In this document: positions 23,940 through 35,995 of the stretch, in pieces | Layout of the letters: every line of letters starts with the position of its first letter | Position numbering within the stretch: the first letter of the stretch is position 1 | Source: Chelydra serpentina | Taxonomy: Eukaryota > Chordata > Testudines > Chelydridae | Direction: 5' to 3' | Length of the DNA stretch: 64,000 nucleotides | NCBI GenBank assembly: GCA_037349315.1 | Contig: JBAIAC010000024.1 | Span: 33,405,501-33,469,500 of the forward strand | Translations under genes and position numbers: made by a program | The notes under the pieces: generated by a model | What the model saw: only the letters and a program-made list of their open reading frames with translations | Databases searched by the model: none | Told to the model about the DNA's origin: nothing

Positions 23940-26402
23940 CAATACTGTTGCACTTCGATGTTATAGAAATTGGAATAATCTGCTGTCTTTCTCCCAGGTA
24001 AATATTCTTCAAACTAACTATAATCCTGATATACACGGGAAGAACATGCTTAGAAAAAAAAGAGCCTAAAAACCACCAACACTGCATCTATACGGCAATT
24101 GATTCCAAATACAAAACTAATTTGGCCTTTTTAGCCATTTTGAATTATTTACAAAGTCACTTTAAAAAGAATCAGGGGCAGTTGAATTTGTTACAAAATA
24201 TTAGCAAGGTACCGTGGCTGCAGTTACGGATGACAGCTCTCGGATTAACTTCCCTTCTAAACCAATGTCAAAGCGAGAGCAAAAGTAGTTAAGGCCATGT
24301 TCTGTCTTAATTCCAGATGTGGAACTCCCATTAAATGTCAATGGGTGTTTTGCACAAAAAATGAGAGTAAAACATTGCAATTATTTAGGGCTGCTACTAA
24401 CTATCTTCCAGAATGGAAAGTAGGAAAGAAGATCACAGACCACATGAGAATGGGTGACTCCTGAAGCAAGGCCTTTTGTAAGGGGGCAAGGTGACTGAAT
24501 GAAATTTAAATTTAATTCAGTAAGAAATGTAATGAATGGGCACAAAGTAAAGGTCACATTGCTCAGATTACATACGCATTGATATATATTTCATGTAACT
24601 GAAGAAAGGGTTCCTTTAAATGAATAACAAAGTTGCAGCATTGAGCACAAAGTAGATGTGAATTGTCAACAGAATAAGGTGATAGTGTAAGAAACAGCAT
24701 TTTTTTAAAAAAGTGACTAAATTGACTTTCAATAAAATATTTTAAAAAACCAAAACATGCTACTTCATTAAGCGGGCAGACACATCTTTCACAAAATCTG
24801 CAATCCCCAATAGCAGTTGATGTTAGTAACATGAATCTGTGTGGTGAAGTGTCTATAACATAATCAGCTAAATTAACACTTTTGATAATTAGGCAGAACA
24901 GTTTTGAACCTAAATGGAAGTCATCAGCTCTACTTTTCTAGCATTGCTTAACTCTCTTAACCTCCAGGGATTAAGTATTTGACATTGAGGATCAAATTCA
25001 TTACTGGTGTCAACTCCATGAACTTCAGTGGTGTTGCATCAGGGACAGATTTGGTCCTTCTTTTTTATACTTCACTGTGATTTTTTTAAATGTGCGCTTT
25101 TATTTGTGTGTTGACATTACATTTACTCAGTGTTCAAATTCTAAAATATATTAACACACATTTAGAGGTGCCACCAGTTTTGGAAGACATAAAATCACAA
25201 TTACAGTCGTAGTGGGAGAAATTCATCCCTCAGTGAAGAGGACCTGTTACCATACTTTCTGTGTGGTGATGGTGTAAGCGATGTTCTAGTGGTGCAGAAA
25301 GATTGCAGTGCTGCCCTGCACCCTGACTGAAGAAATGGATTCTATCCTTCTACCTGCAAAAAATCCCATTTACTTGGGCTTTGTAAATGGCTAGGGAAAT
25401 CAGGTGTGAATTTCACCCTTACAGAATGATTTATCGAAGTTGTAAACACAGGTTTCACTCCAACTGTATGTGATGATTGTTTTGTGTTTATTTTCATGTA
25501 TACTTGCATAGGGAACTTCATAAAACCATTCTAAATTTAGACATTTCCACCACATTAAAAATGCTTTTAAATTATGTTAAAAAAATCTATTCATTATTGC
25601 ACATGGTAGAGCTAGAATCACAGCAATTCATCATCTTTTCAATATAACTTTTGGATTTAGGTGATGGTGTTCATTACTAGAATTTCTAAAGGATTCATCT
25701 GGTAATACCTGTATATACTGCAGCTTTGTATTTTATAGAGCAGACTAAGAGTGGGTACAGAACACCTATCCAGTATTTCTCAGAATCACCACACAGAAGT
25801 GGCTACTCATGGCTGTCAGAAGTAAACAAAAGATATTTTGTGTCCTGGATTACCATTTAAATGAAAAGAGATGTGACATTAGTCTTTTTAAAATATGCAG
25901 ACATAGTGGGCCTGATTCTTTGCTCTTTCAACTGGTGTAATGGAGTGAAGAATCAGCCCATTTAGCATGTGACATTCCAATGTATTAAAAGTCTGAAACA
26001 CTATACATTGTTGTTTATTAATGCAATAAATGAGCCATTAAAATAGTTAATGTCCGGTCATTTAGAGCCAAAATTCAAAAAATTGTATAGCCACTTTTTT
26101 GTGCATGCTTCTCTAGCACCTGAGCAAAGTCTCATATAAATGTACAGCTCAAGGATCTGCATACACGGATACTGATGAGATTATCCAACCTCAACTGGCA
26201 AAAGCGTGTATGCCCTTTTGAGAAGGCAGAACTCAGTTCCAATTCTTTTCATACCTCCATGGCTAAATGAAAAAGCTGCAGACATGAGAACTATGTTTCC
26301 CTTCATAGCAGTTGTATATTAGTCTACTTTTTAACATAATTTGGTTCTTTACAGTCACTGAACTTGAATAGGAATTTTCAAACATATGTGCAACTAAGGA
26401 CA

Positions 26403-26570
26403 ATCATAGAATATCAGGGTTGGAAGGGACCTTAGGAGGTCATCTAGTCCAACCCCCTGCTCAAAGCAGGACCAATCCCCAATTTTTGCCCCAGATCCCC
26501 AAAATGGCCCCCTCAAGGATTGAACTCACAACCCTGGATTTAGCAGGCTATCCCTCCCCCCACAATATTT
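26403..26570 (-). mobile_element. tRNA-derived SINE with CR1-like tail (turtle Cry-type)
   Basis: On the minus strand the head has CCTGCTAAATCCAGGG followed by a box-B-like GTGAGTTCAATCC, then GAGGGGGCC, and the element ends in a CR1-like 3' tail (GGTCCCTTCCAACCCTGATA, then TTCTATGA). This architecture fits the tRNA-headed SINEs of cryptodiran turtles, which share a tail with turtle CR1. The head start, GGGAGGGATAG, is followed directly by CCTGCTAAA, so the usual CTCAGTGG (box A) segment appears to be deleted. This lies 155 bp from DPYD exon 6. Confidence 0.75.
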
Positions 26571-26724
26571 AACATGGATGAGGAATGTTGTTGTGGTTTT
26601 TTTTAAGTGACTCTTTAAATTTTGTCATTATCTCCCCTGAGTTTCTGGTTTGACCAGAGTTGAACAAACTGTATTTCATATGCTTTCCACAACCACAGGA
26701 AACACCCATTTGCCCAGTTTTTAC

Positions 26725-26921
26725 CTTAAGCCACCAATGTATTGCTGTTTTTCAAATACGGTGATGTCTGAGTAACCTAATCGAGCCAAAAAAGAAGCAC
26801 AGCTTATACTTGCAGGCCCAGCACCAAAGAGAGCTATCTTCCCATGGTAGCCTTCAGGTATCTCTGCTGGGGGAGGTAAGGAAGGGCTTCTAATCTGAGG
26901 AATATTCATAGCTTTGAACAC
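26725..26921 (-). CDS. DPYD: DPYD exon 6 (residues 162-227, FAD-binding loop)
   Basis: This 197-nt exon encodes V162 to the first two bases of codon S227. It starts [11 protein letters not shown] and ends Q-Y-I-G-G-L. The central [11 protein letters not shown] is the dinucleotide-binding loop at the start of the FAD domain (GAGPAS at about 194-199), and E218 in I-T-V-F-E-K sits where the FAD ribose is bound in this family. The segment 180-188 is less like the human protein than the rest, as expected for a surface loop. The acceptor TTTCTTTTCAG and donor AAG|GTAAAA are both good. The split serine codon is completed by the first base of exon 7. Length matches human c.484-680. Confidence 0.98.
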
Positions 26922-27720
26922 CTGAAAAGAAATACATTTAAGCAGTTAAATACTGTACAATGACAATCCCAGTATTCAAACTTTATTACAAATGGCTTGT
27001 AATTTTCTGCTAGTATTATTACATTTTTTTTATTTCAGTACATTAAATTAGACTACCATTATATAAACACATGCAAATGTTCATTTGGATCCATGTCCAG
27101 GGAAAGAGATTTCTTATGGAAAATCTTCCATTGCACAGCAAATAGACTCCTCCTCCCATCCCCAATTTGCCAGTCAATCGTGCCTGGCTGAAAGGTTACT
27201 CCCCTAGCTCCCTTCACCCTTTGTGCACCAGTACAGCTCAGAGCAGGATTTAGTTATCAAAGACTATATCAATATGGCAAACACAACTGCAGAATGTTTT
27301 ATAATAATCTCCCATGACTCTCCACTCCATGTATCCTTTCATGTTACAGCAGCAGTGTGCTCCCAGTTTTAGATTCTTTAGGGATTCTTTTTGGTCTTTA
27401 CAAAGCTACTAATCTGGGGTGAGATTCTCATATGGTATAAACCATCATAGCTCCATTGGCATCTTAAAAGGACCAAAGGACATGACCATAAAAGGAGACA
27501 TTATTGGCGAAATTAGCAATATATCAAACATGCTCAAGCATCACCACTTATTTTTCCCTTCATAATACCAAACTTATAATAGTAACAAGTAGGGATCCTA
27601 GAAATCCATTTGCCATGAAAGAAATGCGGAATTTGCAATTTTACAGAGAATCTTTAATTTTTACATTTTGTGAAGAAATAAAAAACATACAGTAGAACCC
27701 CATGCCACCGGCTCACACAC

Positions 27721-28143
27721 AGGAATATGGGGTTTCAGTGTAGTAGCCGTGTTAGTCTGTGTCAGCAAAAAGAAAACAAGAAAAATACCTGTGGCACCTT
27801 AGAGACTAACAAATTTATTTCAGCATAAGCTTTCGTGGGTTAAGAACCCACTTCATCGGATGCATGGAATGGAACATACAGTGAACAGATATTTATACAT
27901 TCAAAGAAACATGAGAAGGTGGAAGTGTCTATACCAATGTTAAGAGGCTAATTAATTGAAAGGAACTGTAATCAGTATAAACTTTTGAAGTGATAATCAA
28001 CAGGGGCCATTACAGACAGTTGACACAAAGGTGTTAAGGGGGGGAAATAAATTCAATTAACGTAATGACCGAGCCATCCACGGTCAATATTCAAGCCTAA
28101 AGTAATGTTATCATAGGAATATGGGGATCATAGGAATATGGGG
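27721..28143 (-). mobile_element. Penelope-like retroelement 3' fragment with hammerhead-like core
   Basis: The fragment carries the conserved phrase that I associate with Penelope-like terminal repeats: minus-strand CCGATGAAGTGGG, a stem closed by AACCCACGAAAGC, then TTATGCTGAAATAAA and TTAGTCTCTAAGGTGCCAC. Upstream on the minus strand is a short coding relic, G-L-N-I-D-R-G-W-L-G-H-Y-V-N followed by a stop (28112 to 28053). The block is flanked by AGGAATATGGGG at 27721-27732 and 28115-28126, a probable target duplication, with a third copy at 28132-28143. Assignment to Penelope is from memory of the family and is moderate. Confidence 0.55.
27821..27859 (-). ncRNA. Hammerhead-ribozyme-like core (degenerate)
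   Basis: Minus strand: CCGATGA (27859-27853), an extra A, a 7-bp stem II with a CTTA loop (27851-27835), GAAA (27834-27831), a tiny stem III GC-TTAT-GC, then U and the cleavage-site base. G5, A6, G8, A9, G12, A13 and A14 of the hammerhead core are in place. U4 is C, there is one extra A before stem II, and the cleavage-site base is G, which hammerheads do not tolerate. Stem I pairing is not evident. It is therefore probably inactive. Confidence 0.35.
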
Positions 28144-28749
28144 ATGCTTCAGCCCTGGGTGGGGGGGCTCCTACTATCAGATTTCATTTTAATAGCAGGA
28201 AAAACATGGATTTTTATGGTTTTTAGTGAAGAGTTTTGGGGGTTTGATCATGGAAAACTAGGATACCTGGTAATAAGATACCATGCATAGAATATTTCTT
28301 TATTTCATTTCTCAGGGGATCAATTCACTTGGCCTTCAGCCTGATGCTTTATACTTACACCAAAGTCATACAGCAACAGAAACTAAAACACCTGGAATTA
28401 CTCTGCTTGCATGAGTAAATAGAAAGCAGGGGAACCCAAGATAGTAATATAGTGTGCACAATTAAATATAGCCTGCACTGATGAAAATCCTGCACAGAGT
28501 CACAAAGTTACTTTATGGTTGAGATTTATGGGAAACAAAATTCAGGGATGCAGAAAATCCCCATCTGAGAAGGGGAACACTGCAAAAAAAAGACAGATGT
28601 GGAGCCCCTTACTGTGATGCCTCCTTCAAAACAGGGTCCAGATTAGCCTTATTGTTAAAGAAAAATGTTTTTGTGATTAATGCAATAGATGGAAACTCAA
28701 GATCTGTCTCTGCTACAGATTTTCTGTGCGTCTCTCGGGCAAGTCACAT

Positions 28750-28860
28750 AGGCCCAGATTTCAAAGGTATTTAGATGTCTAAAGAAGTAAACAAGCATCT
28801 AGTGGTGTTTTCAAAAGTTCCTAGGCACTTAACTTCTATTGATTTTAATGGGAGAAAGAC
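28750..28860. repeat. Palindromic MITE relic
   Basis: GGCCCAGATTTCAAAGGTAT followed by TTAGATGTCTAAAG and later TCAAAAGTTCCTAGGCACTT, the recognisable but decayed phrases of a common sauropsid palindromic repeat. Confidence 0.45.
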
Positions 28861-30914
28861 TGGGGCCCCGTGGGGGTCTGGCAGATTGAAGGGGTTCCTG
28901 TTTAAAAGCTGGGGCATAGCACTGATTTTGGAGTCTACGACAAAGCCACTAGCTGTTATAACTGAAAATACAACGTAGGCAGTTATTTCTTTACAATGAA
29001 AAATATCACACAGTTTGTCACGCTTCAGATTTTTAAGCAACAGTTTAAATCAGATACAGAGACAGATTCCAGATTCATTGGACCAGACTCTGCCTGGCCC
29101 TTGCATGACCACAGAGAGTTACAGCAGGAAGAAGGACTTTCTCTGCCTTCTGCGGACTGTGTAAGGACAGGATAGAACTGCAGCCCCTAAGTATTTTCCA
29201 AGTATAATCCTGCCCTTGCTAGCTAGTGCATATGGGGAAGGGAGTTATGGCTCCATTTAATCTCTGGCGCTTTTGGGGCATTGTTGATCCCAGTAGTGTA
29301 TCTTGGTAACAGCACTGCAGTCTCGTACATTTAAAAGGGGTGCAACAGTTTGTGATGCCAATGAAAAATCTCAGTGCATCACACTAGAGAGAGCCCTGGG
29401 AATCACTCTTCCTCTCTAAGGGAGAACACCTTCCAGTATTTCGCAGGGGGAGTACAGCGCTATGAAACTCCCAATGCATGGCTGTGCCCTATAGGCACCA
29501 TCTAGCCCTTTATAAATGTATACTGTTAATAAACTCATTACCAGAATTGTGGGTGACATCTAGAACACTCTCCTCAGAAACGGGGAAGTGCATATTCTTT
29601 TCAAGTTAAACTTTGGCACAATAAACTTATGAACTGAAATTTTCATTTATGGCTTGTATAAACGTGAATTTTCTTCACACTGACTTGAGAACTCTCAGCT
29701 AGGTAAACTAATGATTAAAAAACAAAAAAAATTTACCAGCCTTTGTAAATTGGCATTGCATTTTAACAAACTGCAAGAAGCAATAGATGGATTATTGTTT
29801 TAAAAAGAATCATTTATATCTGACAACTCATACAATATGGGAGGGTTTAATGTGGTTATTAATGGATTTCACAGGCTGAAAAGCTACATTGTACTGTGAA
29901 ACTAGACTGTGATAACTAAAATGGAATAGGATTTTTTTTAAATGTGTTCTTTGTTAAATTCATATAGAAGGAGGTAGCAGCTTGCATGATATTACATTTC
30001 CATTAGTTTTTATATATTAAAGGCACATGCACTTGTATTAGAATGCTAGTCAGTAATATAAACTATGTCCCTAGCATATTTTAATGTATAAAGTATGTAT
30101 GTACAAATATTATTATTCAAGTACATTTTCTTTATTTTTAAATACATTGTCAGCAAATAGGAGCACTAACTGCAATGGTATAGACCTACATCAGACTCAT
30201 AATCTAACCCATTGTTATAGTAAATGGTTGAGGGAGGGAGGGGAAATCAGGTATTACTGCAATGTTAAGGTTGAGAAATCAAGCAACCGTGCAGGAAATT
30301 CTAAGTTAAATCTGAATGCTCAACCTTAATTCTGTCTCCTTGTGCGTAGGCTAAAACTGTCTTTATACAGTGGAGCCTGCCATATCTTGCCATCTTGAGT
30401 TCAATGGGAGTTTTGCATTTTAAGGCTGTCAAGGCCCATAGTGTGAAAATTGCAAATTGCTTCAGTGCATTTCAAAAGACTTTCACTCATTTTACAGTGA
30501 AGTTTCACTACATTATAATTCAAGAGATTAAATTTCACTGGGTTCCACTGTGCAAATCCTATTGGAAGGTAATTATTTCCGCATACCAAGTAAGTGTAAA
30601 ATAGCACCTTACATGTGAATACCATCTCCCCTTCTTCCTCTGCCCTGACTGTGGGTAAGCTATAAAGAAATTTTATGGCTACCTTGGCGAAGAGAGAATC
30701 CTTAGTAGGACTTTTACCAGTCAGGGATTTTCTCTTTTCCTTGTAATCTCTAACAAATGCCATCCTGCTCGCCACACTCCTTATGCATGTTTGTATCTGC
30801 ATGAAGAATTAAAACACTCCCCATACTTCTTTAATGCATTTCAGCCATAGGTCTTGGTCTTCTGTTCCTACAACAAACTCTGATCCTCCACTGCCCCAAA
30901 TGAGAAAAAAACAC

Positions 30915-31016
30915 CTACTCTAGGTTACACAGTAGATCTGTTGCAAGGCCAGGGTAAGAATTCAGGTGTTCTGATTCCCAGTCCAGCATCCTAACCACTA
31001 GGCCATATTGCCTTCT
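30915..31016 (-). mobile_element. MIR-like tRNA-head relic
   Basis: TTCCCAGTCCAGCATCCTAA and CCACTAGGCCATATTGCCTT match the antisense of the tRNA-like 5' end of MIR-type SINEs. Confidence 0.6.
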
Positions 31017-32412
31017 TTTCCATATATTTCAAAAGGGCCACACTTCAACTCCAGGTTCTCTTCATGCATTACTTTTGAGTACTGTATATATAAAAGGTTA
31101 TGACCAATTCTCTAATGTGCTTTTCAGCTTGAGTTTTCTGGGTTTGTCCAATTGTCCTGTTCTTTCCTCTCCTTTTCACCATTTTCTCTTCCTTTCTTCA
31201 CCCGCCCCCCACCCCTGGAGAAAGGGTGAAATCATCCACATATTTTCCCTTTCAAAATCTCCATTAGAGCCTCTCCTCAAGGGCTCTATCCATTCCTGCC
31301 CATGATCTTGTGATATCTAGTGCCACCATGCTTTGAAGGTGGGACTTTAAATTTGGCAGAGAGGTGATCTTGGTGTAAGGGATGTATCTTTTGCTATCCA
31401 TTTGCACACGCTCAGTAGCGATTTACTAGACCTTCCACAAAGTTTCCATCTTCATTGAGCATTTTCCAGCCCAAGGCTGCAGGGGGGCTGAGCAGGATTT
31501 TCCCTGCAATCGCAATTTCTGACTTCTCCTTGCCAGGCTGGGTCTGGGTCTAGGCCATGAATTGAGAACAGGAAGCCTGTTTTTCCTGTGCTCTCACTGT
31601 CCTGTCTCACCCTGTTCCATCTTCAGAGCAGAGTTTGAAGTGTGCAGCGTGGGACCACAGACTGAACACTGAGAATAAAACAAAACATTGAATAAAACTC
31701 ACTAAATGAGCACTGTCATACTGTTCTCTGAATGAGGCACAGTTCCTGGGGAAAAAATAGTATGTGATCATGTAAGTCAAGATTATATTACAATGCCTAC
31801 ATACAAGGGGGCTGAATTAAGGTTGCATAGCCCATTTAAATTTTGGCATTTCTTAACTTTTGAATGCTTGATTTGCAACCTTAATAAAATTATTTTAATG
31901 TAGGTTTGTATGCGTGCTATAATATAAACTGAATATTCTTCATATACAACGCTCCTAATAGCACACATACATTATACGACTGTAATGTACAATTCAGTGT
32001 TAATTTATACCTCAAACAGTTTATTTTATGCAAACTATGAGTAATTTCTAATGTATTTTAGTACAAATTTTTCTTTTTGTCACTGTTTTCAGTTCACAGA
32101 ATGCTCTTTGTATTAACAGCAACAATGTTGTGAATTGCAAATCTGGATTAGGCAGCTCATTTAATTTCTAGATTTACTATTCTTAGCAGCACATCTGAGA
32201 CATAAACCAACATAAAATGTTGGGGAAAAACACACCAACAATGCTTCCCATAAACTACTATAATTCCAGAATAGCTCAAATTAATTTATTTTTAAAATGA
32301 ACAAAACTGAATGAAAGTGAAAAATTGTTTTGGGTAGTTTTGTTGGTTTTAATAGTTAAAAATCTAAAATGAGAAAACATATTCCAAACTGTAGTTAATT
32401 CGTAAAAATCAT

Positions 32413-35400
32413 AAAAACAAGAGAATGGCCATACTGGGTCAGACCAATGGTACATCAGTATCATAGGCGCCGACTCCGTGATGGAGCACCCACAGGGAAA
32501 AATTAGCAAAGCTCCCCCCCTCGCCTCCTTCTCCCCCACCAGCGTGCCGCGTCCCCACTTCTCCCCCTCCTGGGGGCGCATATGCCCAGTATCCTGTCTT
32601 CCAACAGGGGCCAGTGCCAGATGATTTGGAGGGAATGAACACAACAGGGCAATTTATCACAGCCCATGTCGTCCAGTCCCAGATTCTGGCAGTCAGAAGC
32701 TTAGGGACACGCAGAGCACGGGGTTACATCACTGACCATCACTGATGGACCATGAACATATCTAATTCTTTTTTTGAACCCAGTTATACTTTTGGCCTTC
32801 GCAACATCCTCTGGCAATGAGTTCCACAGGTTGACGGTGCATTGTGTAAAGAAGTACTTCCTTATGATTGTTTTAAACCTACTGCCTATCAATGTCATTG
32901 AGTGATCATTAGTTCTTGTGTTACATGAAGCAGTAAATAACACTTCCATATTCACTTTTTGCCACACCATTAATGATTTTATAAACCTCTATCATATCCC
33001 TGTCTTAGCTGCCTCTTTTCTAGGCTGAACACTCCCAGTCTTTTTAATCTTTCCTCATATGGAAGCTGTTACATACTCAATCATTTTTGTTGCCCTTCTC
33101 TGTACTTTTTCAAATTCTAATATCTCTTTTTTGGAATGGGGTGACCAGAATGACACACTGCATGCAAGAGGTGGGTGTACCAATGATTTATTTAGTGGCA
33201 TTATGATACTTTCTGTCTTATTATATATCCCTTTCCTAATAGCTCCTAACATTCAGTTAGCCTTTTTGACTGCCACTGCACATTGAGCAAATGTTTCCAG
33301 AGAACAATCCACAGTGACTCCAATATCCTTTTCTTGAGTGGTAACAGCTCATTTAGACCCTATCATTTTGTTTGTATATGTGAAATTATGTTTTCCATGT
33401 GCATTACTTTGCACTTACCAACACTGAATTTCATCTGCCATTTTCTTCTCCAGTGACTCAAGTTTTGTGAGATTCATTTATAACTCTTTGCAGTCAGCTT
33501 TGGACTTAACTATCTTGAGTAATTTTGTATCATTTGCAGATTTTGCCACCTCACTGTTCACCCCATTTTTCAGATCATTTAGGAATATGTTGAACAGCAC
33601 TAGTTCCAGTATAGATCTTTGGGGAACCCTGCTATTTACCCCTCTCCACAGTGAAACCTGACCATTTAGTCCTATGCTTTGTTTCCTATCTTTTAACCAG
33701 TTACTGATCCATGAGAGGACCTTCCTTCTCATCCCATGACCACCTACTTTGCTTAAAAGCCTTTGGTGAAGGACCCTGTCAAAGGCTTTCTGAAAATCCA
33801 AAAACACTATATCCACTGGATCCCCCATGTCCAAGTCTGCTGATGACCACAAAGAATTCTAATAGATTGGTGAGGCATGATTTCCCTTTAAAAAAGCTGT
33901 GTTGACTCTTCCCCAAGATATCATGTTCATGTGTGTGTGACAATTCTGTTCTTTACTATAATTTTATCTACTTTGCCTGGTACTGAAGTTAAATGTCATT
34001 GCTAGGATCACATTTGAAGTCTTTAAAAAAATCACATTAGCTAGTTTCTAGTCATCTGGTACAGAAGCTGAGTTAAGCAACAGGTCACAGACCACACTTA
34101 ACAGTTCTGCAGTTTCATATTTGAGCCCCTTCAGAACTGTTGGGTGAACACCATCTGGTCCTAGTGACTTACTATGGTTTAATTCATCGTTTTGTTCCAA
34201 AGCCTCCTCTACAGACACTTCAATCTGTGAGAGTTCCTCAAATTTGTCACCTGAAAGGAATGGCGGAGGTGTGGGAATCTTCCTCACATCCTCTGCAGTG
34301 AAGATCGATGCAAAGAATTAATTTAGCTTCTCCACAATGGCCTTTTCTCCCTTGAATGCTCCTTTAGCACCTTGATTGTCCAGTGGTCCCTTAAATTGTT
34401 AGGCAGGCTTCCTACTTCTGATGTACTTAAAAAATTATTGCTGTTAATTTTTGTGCCTTCTGCTAGTTGCTCTTCAAATTTCTTTTTTGCCTGCCTAATT
34501 ATACTTTTACACATGACATGCCAGAGTTTATATTCCTTTCTGTTTTCCTCAGCAGGATTTGACTTCCAATTTTTAAAAGATGTCTTTTTGTCTGTTACCA
34601 CCTCTTTTACTTAATTAGCCACAGTATTTCTTTTTCTGGTCCTCCTCCTGTTTTTTGCTGATGTTTTTCAAATTTGCGGTATAACATATAGTTTGAGCCT
34701 CCATGATGGTGTTTTTCTAAAAGTTTCCATGTAGCTTGCAGGCATTTCACCTGCTATGGTTCCTTTTAATTTCCATTTAAATAGCTTCCACATTTTTTAG
34801 TTACCCTTTTTGAAGTTAAATGCTACTACGGAGTGTTTCTTTGGTATTCCCTCCCCCACCCCCAAGGATGTTAAATTTAATTACATTACAGTCGCTATTA
34901 CCAGTCAGTTCAGCTATATCCACCTCTTGGACAAGATCCTGTGTGCCACTTAATACTAAGTCAAGAATTGCTTCCCCCCTTGTGGGTTCCAGGACTAGCT
35001 GTTCCTAGAAGCAGTCATTAATGGTGTCTAGAAATTTTATCTCTGCATCCCATCCTGAGGTGACATGCTCCCAGTCAATTGGAGATACTTGAAATCCCCC
35101 ATAATTTTTGTTTTTTCTGTTTTTGTAGCCTCTCTAATCTCCCTGAGCATTTCACAGTTATCATCACCATCCTGGTCAAGTGGTTGGTAGTATATTCCTA
35201 CTGCTATACTCTTATTATTCAAGAATGGAATTTCTAACCACAGAGATTCTATGGTACTGTTTGATTCATTTAATGTTTTTACTTTACTTGACTCTGTGTT
35301 TTCTTTCACATATAGTGCCACTCCGCCACCAGAACAACCTACTCTGTCATCCTATATATTTTGTATCCTTGTGTTACCGCGACCAATTGATTATCATCAT

Positions 35401-35995
35401 TCCACCAGGCACTCAAATTCACCCATCTTAATATTTAGACCTCTTGCAGTTGCTTGCAAGCACTTATAAAATTAATCAATATTTAGTTGGCTGCCTTTAT
35501 GTGACTATTCAGCTTTCATCTGACTGTTCCTCTTCAGCTTATACCTGCACTTTACCAACTTCTATCCTCTCCTTTTTACTAGGATATCTGGCATCCCCTT
35601 TAATAAATCCTCCCCTGCCGGGATGTCTTTGTCCAAACTGTGTGCTCCTTTCCACCTGTCGACTTTCCCCAAACCTTACTTTAAAAACTCCTTTACGAAC
35701 TTTTTAGTTTGACATGCCAGCAATCTGGTTCCCTTTTGGTTTAGAGGGAGCCCACCCTTCCTGTACAGGCTCCTCCTTTTCTAAAAGGTTCCCAAGTTCC
35801 CTGCAGTTCTGCCTAACTGGCCCTGCATGGGGAACTGGAAGCACCTGAGAGAATGTTACCATAAAGGCCTTGGACTTTAATCTCTTACCTAGCAGCCTAA
35901 ATTTGGCTTCCAGGACCTCTATCCTATCTTTCCCTACATCACTGCTACCTTCATGTACCACAACCACTGGCTCCTCCCCAGCATTGTACATAAAT
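32413..35995 (-). mobile_element. CR1 LINE, long degraded copy (about 3.6 kb)
   Basis: On the minus strand: an ORF1 esterase-type relic at 35991-35704 (V-V-V-H-E-G-S-S-D-V-G and the V-F/T-F-S-Q-V-L-P-V-P phrase), the endonuclease part at 35321-35037 (V-G-I-Y-Y-Q-P and a damaged G-D-F-N motif read as G-D-F-K), a linker at 34601-34323, RT start at 34287-34048 (S-L-G-P-D-G-V-H-P), RT motif A at 33852-33478 (F-L-D-F-Q-K-A-F-D), motif C damaged to S-A-N-D-T-K, then C-terminal parts to 32701 and the 3' UTR to 32413. Frame breaks between all parts show it is dead. A separate repeat is inserted at 32459-32582. Confidence 0.92.
32459..32582. mobile_element. Small repeat inserted in the CR1 3' UTR
   Basis: TCATAGGCGCCGACTCCGTG and GGAGCACCCACAGGGAAAAA interrupt the CR1 phrase that resumes at GCCCAGTATCCTGTCTTCCA. 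This matches a short turtle repeat known to me by its GGCGCCGACTCC start. It postdates the CR1. Confidence 0.6.

Noticed and set aside
26540..26570. Possible tRNA gene on the minus strand
   Set aside because: It is the damaged head of a SINE, with box A missing and a CR1-like tail following.
27821..27859. Active self-cleaving hammerhead ribozyme
   Set aside because: The cleavage-site base is G, U4 is substituted, there is an extra base before stem II and stem I is not evident. Only the resemblance is reported.
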